A stretch of DNA of 10,118 nucleotides from Flavobacteriaceae bacterium UBA6268 (GTDB lineage: Bacteria > Bacteroidota > Bacteroidia > Flavobacteriales > Flavobacteriaceae), in contig DJVA01000073.1 in assembly GCA_002440705.1 (NCBI GenBank), positions 1-10,118 of the forward strand, read 5' to 3'. The notes under the pieces are model-generated. The model did no database searches. It was not told where the DNA came from and was given only the letters and a program-made list of their open reading frames with translations. Below, piece by piece: positions 6,579-10,118 of the stretch; the stretch's first letter is position 1, and every line of letters begins with the position of its first letter. Position numbers and translations under genes: made by a program.

Positions 6579-9074
6579 ATGGCAAAGAATTTAGTGATTG
6601 TTGAATCCCCCGCAAAAGCTAAGACCATCGAAAAATTCCTTGGCAAGGATTATAAGGTTGCCTCCAGTTTTGGCCACATTACCGATTTGCCTTCCAAAGA
6701 ACTGGGTGTGGATGTGGATGGGGATTTTACACCTAAATACATTGTCTCCAAAGACAAACGCTCGGTCGTAAAGGATTTGAAAGAACTGGCCCAAAAAGCA
6801 GAGATGGTTTGGCTGGCCAGTGATGAGGACCGCGAGGGAGAAGCCATTGCCTGGCATTTGGCAGAGTCGCTGGACCTTAAGGATGAAAAGACCAAGCGCA
6901 TCGTGTTTCACGAGATTACCAAATCGGCCATTTTGAAGGCCATCGAAAATCCGCGTAAAATCGATTACAACCTGGTCAATGCACAACAGGCCCGAAGGGT
7001 TTTGGACCGTTTGGTGGGGTATGAACTTTCACCTGTGCTTTGGAGGAAAGTAAAAGGCGGGCTCTCGGCCGGGAGGGTGCAGAGTGTTGCCGTGCGCTTG
7101 ATTGTGGAGCGTGAGCGTGAGATTGAAGCGTTCAATCCGCAAGCTTCTTACCGCATCGATGCAGAATTTATTACCGAGGATGGCAACAAGTTCAAGGCCA
7201 AGCTTCCCAAGAATTTTGAGAGCGAAGCAGAAGCAAGGCAATTTCTTAAAAACAACATCGGTGCAGACTATCGCATAGGGGAGTTGATTAAAAAACCGGC
7301 TTCCAAATCGCCAGCACCCCCATTTACTACGTCTACTCTTCAACAGGAGGCCTCGCGGAAACTCTATTTTTCGGTTAGCAAGACCATGACTTTGGCGCAG
7401 AGGCTTTACGAATCCGGTTTGATAACCTACATGCGGACCGATAGTGTGAACCTATCGGAAGAGGCAAAAACCGCAGCACAGAAAGAAATTGAAACCACTT
7501 ATGGAAAGCCCTACAGCAAGCCCCGAAACTATAAGGGCAAGGTAAAAGGTGCACAAGAAGCGCACGAAGCCATCCGACCTACAGATATGTCCCTACATGC
7601 TGTGCAAGTGGATCGCGATCAGGCACGGCTTTACGACCTTATTTGGAAACGCACCCTGGCCTCCCAAATGAGTGATGCCCAGTTGGAGCGTACCAATGTT
7701 AAGATTGATATTGTTTCGACCAACAAGGTTTCGGAACATTTCGTTGCCACTGGGGAAATGATCAAATTTGAAGGTTTCTTGAAAGTTTATCTGGAAGGAA
7801 CCGATTTTGATGAAGAAGAACAGGAAGGCATGTTGCCAAAACTCAATGAAGGGGATGCCCTTGAAAATGCCTACATATCGGCCACAGAACGTTTCAGCCG
7901 TCCTCCATATCGATACACGGAAGCTTCCTTGGTAAAACAATTGGAGGAATTGGGTATTGGACGACCTTCAACGTACGCCCCCACAATTTCGACCATCATT
8001 GCCCGAAATTATGTTGAAAAGGGTTCGGTTGAAGGTGTTGAGCGCAAGTACTTACAGCTCGTTTTGGAAGCGGGCGCATTGACCGAGAAAAATCTTAAGG
8101 AAACTGTTGGAAGCGATAAAGGGAAATTGGTCCCTACCGATATCGGGATCATTGTGAACGATTTTTTGGTAGCTCATTTCGATGAAATTGTAGACTACTA
8201 TTTTACGGCTAAGATGGAAGATGATTTCGACGATATTGCGGAGGGTAAAGAGGAATGGACCCAAATGATGAAAGAATTCTACAAAAAATTCCATCCAAAG
8301 GTAGAAGATGTTCAGGAAAATGCAGATCGTGAAAGTGGGGAGCGTATTCTGGGCAACGATCCAAAAACCGGAAAGCCTGTTTTGGTGCGCCTGGGAAAAT
8401 TTGGTCCCGTGGCACAAATAGGGGGTCCTGATGATGAAGAAAAACAATTCGCCAGTTTGCGGCCCGACCAGCAATTGCATTTAGTCACTTTTGATGAAGT
8501 GATGGATTTGTTCAAACTTCCCAAGGTTTTGGGAATTTTTGAAGGAGAGGAGGTGGAAGTCGCCAATGGCCGTTATGGCCCTTATGTACGCTTCGGAAAG
8601 AAGTTTATTTCCCTTCCGGCCGGAATGGACCCGCTGGATGTAAGCATGAAAGACGCGGAAGAATTGATTCAACAGAAGAAAAAAGCAGATGCACCTATAT
8701 ATAGGTATGAAGGATTGCCAGTTCAAAAAGGAAAGGGGCGCTTTGGTCCCTTCATCAAGTGGAACAATATGTTCGTGAACGTAGGCAAGAAATATGATTT
8801 CGACAACCTATCCGAAGCCGATGTCATTGAATTGATTGAAGACAAGAAGCAAAAAGAATTGGACAAATTGATAAAGGAATGGCCAGATGCGGGTATTCGT
8901 ATTGAAAAGGCCCGATGGGGGCGGTTCCATTTAATTAAAGGGAAGGCTAAGGTAGAACTGCCCAAAACCACTAAGCCGGAAAAGTTTAGTTTGGAAGAGG
9001 CTCAAGCCCTGCTTGAGAAAAAAGCCCCAAAAAAACCAACAAGAGCCAAGAAAACCAGCACCAAGAAAAAATGA
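6579..9074 (+). CDS. topA: DNA topoisomerase I, type IA
   Basis: TopA relaxes negatively supercoiled DNA by breaking and passing single strands, using Mg2+ and a 5'-phosphotyrosine intermediate. The 831-residue protein starts at an ATG with the typical MAKNLVIVESPAKAKTIEKFLG. The TOPRIM domain has Glu9, Lys13 and the acidic triad D82, D84, E86 within SDEDREGEAIAWHL. The catalytic Tyr284 is in LITYMRTDS, with Arg286 beside it. GIGRPSTYAPTI is another family landmark. The C-terminus has four glycine/aromatic repeats in place of tetracysteine zinc fingers: LGKFGP from 605, NGRYGPY at 663, KGRFGPF at 719, and ARWGRF at 778. It ends in a Lys-rich tail (814-831). I find no cysteine anywhere in the protein, so zinc binding is excluded. 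This arrangement is common outside proteobacteria. The stop codon overlaps the next gene's ATG. Confidence 0.97.
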   Translation: MAKNLVIVESPAKAKTIEKFLGKDYKVASSFGHITDLPSKELGVDVDGDFTPKYIVSKDKRSVVKDLKELAQKAEMVWLASDEDREGEAIAWHLAESLDLKDEKTKRIVFHEITKSAILKAIENPRKIDYNLVNAQQARRVLDRLVGYELSPVLWRKVKGGLSAGRVQSVAVRLIVEREREIEAFNPQASYRIDAEFITEDGNKFKAKLPKNFESEAEARQFLKNNIGADYRIGELIKKPASKSPAPPFTTSTLQQEASRKLYFSVSKTMTLAQRLYESGLITYMRTDSVNLSEEAKTAAQKEIETTYGKPYSKPRNYKGKVKGAQEAHEAIRPTDMSLHAVQVDRDQARLYDLIWKRTLASQMSDAQLERTNVKIDIVSTNKVSEHFVATGEMIKFEGFLKVYLEGTDFDEEEQEGMLPKLNEGDALENAYISATERFSRPPYRYTEASLVKQLEELGIGRPSTYAPTISTIIARNYVEKGSVEGVERKYLQLVLEAGALTEKNLKETVGSDKGKLVPTDIGIIVNDFLVAHFDEIVDYYFTAKMEDDFDDIAEGKEEWTQMMKEFYKKFHPKVEDVQENADRESGERILGNDPKTGKPVLVRLGKFGPVAQIGGPDDEEKQFASLRPDQQLHLVTFDEVMDLFKLPKVLGIFEGEEVEVANGRYGPYVRFGKKFISLPAGMDPLDVSMKDAEELIQQKKKADAPIYRYEGLPVQKGKGRFGPFIKWNNMFVNVGKKYDFDNLSEADVIELIEDKKQKELDKLIKEWPDAGIRIEKARWGRFHLIKGKAKVELPKTTKPEKFSLEEAQALLEKKAPKKPTRAKKTSTKKK

Positions 9075-10118
9075 TTGAATTTTTAATGCCAGTGCCTAAA
9101 TCGGTTTTGGCACATCGGGAAATTCTTCCTCCCGGGGTTTTAGGGAAGCAAATTGCAGTGCATGCCAATAAAGGGGAGCTTCCCGACCTTGATGGGGTTA
9201 CATTTGCTTTTTTGGGAGTCAAGGAGAATCGCAATGATGAAGATTTTTTGGGGGCAACCATTTCATTTGATGCCGTCAGAAAATCATTGTATGAATTGTT
9301 CCCAGGTAATTGGAGCAAAAAAATGGTCGATTTAGGCGATATTGAAAAGGGCGCAGAAACCAAGGATACTTTTTTTGCATTTAGAACAGTAGTTGAGGCA
9401 CTGCTCCAGAAAAAGATTATTCCGGTCATTTTGGGTGGCAGTCAAGATTTGCTCTATGCGCAGTACCGTGCCTACGATCGTTTGGGGGCCATGGTCAATT
9501 TGGTGAATGTAGACCATCGATTTGATCTGGGGGATGCGGAAAATCCTATCTCAAACAAATCCTATGTGGGGAAGATTATTGTAGATAAGCCTTACAACCT
9601 TTTTAATTACAGTGTACTGGGATACCAATCCTATTTGAACCCTCCCGGAGAAATAGCCCTCATGGACAAACTGTACTTCGATGCGTACCGCTTGGGCGCA
9701 GTGACACAGGACATAACCTCTGTGGAACCCATTATGAGGGATGCCGATTTGGTGGCTATTGATGTGGCTGCAATAAAAAGTGGGGATTTGAGTTATAATT
9801 ATTACAACAGTCCAAATGGTTTTGACAGCCGCGAGATTTGTGCTATCGCTCGTTACGCTGGAATCAGTAACAGGGTTACTTCTTTTGGACTCTATGAGTT
9901 AAAGGAGTTTCCGCCTTCAGAGAGTGCGGCTATGTTGGTTGCCCAAGTGATATGGTATTTTATTGAGGGAGTCAATTTTAGGGTAGATGATGAGGATTTC
10001 AGCAACGAAAAGCACTACAAAACCTATAAAGTACCGGTTGGTGATGATATTTTGTTGTTCAAAAAGAGTAATAAAACGGGGCGTTGGTGGATTGAATTGC
10101 CATTTATTTCAAATGTTA
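9071..10118 (+). CDS. Arginase/formimidoylglutamase-fold protein with degenerate metal site (3' end missing)
   Basis: This is an open frame of 349 codons running off the right edge. The protein has the general layout of the ureohydrolase superfamily (arginase, agmatinase, formimidoylglutamase), which hydrolyse guanidino or formimino groups with two Mn ions. The landmarks can be followed but are altered. The usual GGDHS is GGSQD at 122-126 (His to Gln). The usual DAHxD is DHRFD at 148-152 (central His to Arg). The usual SxDxD is AIDVA at 229-233 (second Asp to Ala). Three of six metal ligands are therefore missing, and catalysis of the normal kind is doubtful. LGGSQDLLYAQY and ENRNDE nonetheless look well kept. 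The ATG at 9071 overlaps the topA stop by 4 bases (ATGA), suggesting translational coupling. Automated annotation would probably call it formimidoylglutamase; I would not accept that activity without evidence. Confidence 0.82.
   Translation, partial: MIEFLMPVPKSVLAHREILPPGVLGKQIAVHANKGELPDLDGVTFAFLGVKENRNDEDFLGATISFDAVRKSLYELFPGNWSKKMVDLGDIEKGAETKDTFFAFRTVVEALLQKKIIPVILGGSQDLLYAQYRAYDRLGAMVNLVNVDHRFDLGDAENPISNKSYVGKIIVDKPYNLFNYSVLGYQSYLNPPGEIALMDKLYFDAYRLGAVTQDITSVEPIMRDADLVAIDVAAIKSGDLSYNYYNSPNGFDSREICAIARYAGISNRVTSFGLYELKEFPPSESAAMLVAQVIWYFIEGVNFRVDDEDFSNEKHYKTYKVPVGDDILLFKKSNKTGRWWIELPFISNV

Noticed and set aside
8693..8706. Perfect 14-base palindrome ACCTATATATAGGT inside topA
   Set aside because: It lies in conserved coding sequence, and a palindrome of this length is expected about once by chance in 10 kb.

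Overview
The window looks like core chromosome from a member of the Bacteroidota, most likely a Flavobacteriaceae species. Three things point there. The protein sequences have flavobacterial character. Genes lack Shine-Dalgarno sites and have A/T-rich leaders. Upstream regions carry the Bacteroidota -7 promoter box (TAnnTTTG). I see no mobile element, CRISPR array, tRNA, rRNA or phage gene. There is no gene-free stretch over 300 bases; the largest gaps are about 120-150 bases.

Layout. Bases 1-892 (minus strand) hold the chaperonin operon groES-groEL, with groEL cut off by the left edge. Next, also on the minus strand, is a tightly packed five-gene operon transcribed from about 5577 down to 1030: miaB, a sigma-54-type AAA+ regulator, lptE (LPS transport lipoprotein), an unnamed TPR protein, and secG (translocon subunit). 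It ends in a clear hairpin terminator that sits directly beside the groES promoter. From 5671 the genes run on the plus strand: a polytopic membrane protein of unknown function, topA (DNA topoisomerase I), and an arginase/formimidoylglutamase-fold protein. The last overlaps the topA stop codon by 4 bases and runs off the right edge.

How the genes fit together. The minus-strand operon combines tRNA modification (miaB), envelope biogenesis (lptE, secG) and a regulator that lacks a sensory domain. Protein export and outer-membrane assembly may therefore be co-regulated with it, though this is inference. The groESL operon is a separate unit with its own promoter. topA and the downstream ureohydrolase-fold gene look translationally coupled.

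The most unusual signal is that last gene. It keeps the ureohydrolase framework but has lost three of the six usual manganese ligands, which suggests a non-catalytic or repurposed protein. I found no convincing novel multi-gene system; most of the window is conserved housekeeping sequence. Several start codons were reassigned: ATG at 5519 for miaB, ATG at 4065 for the regulator and ATG at 5671 for the membrane protein, while lptE appears to need a TTG start.
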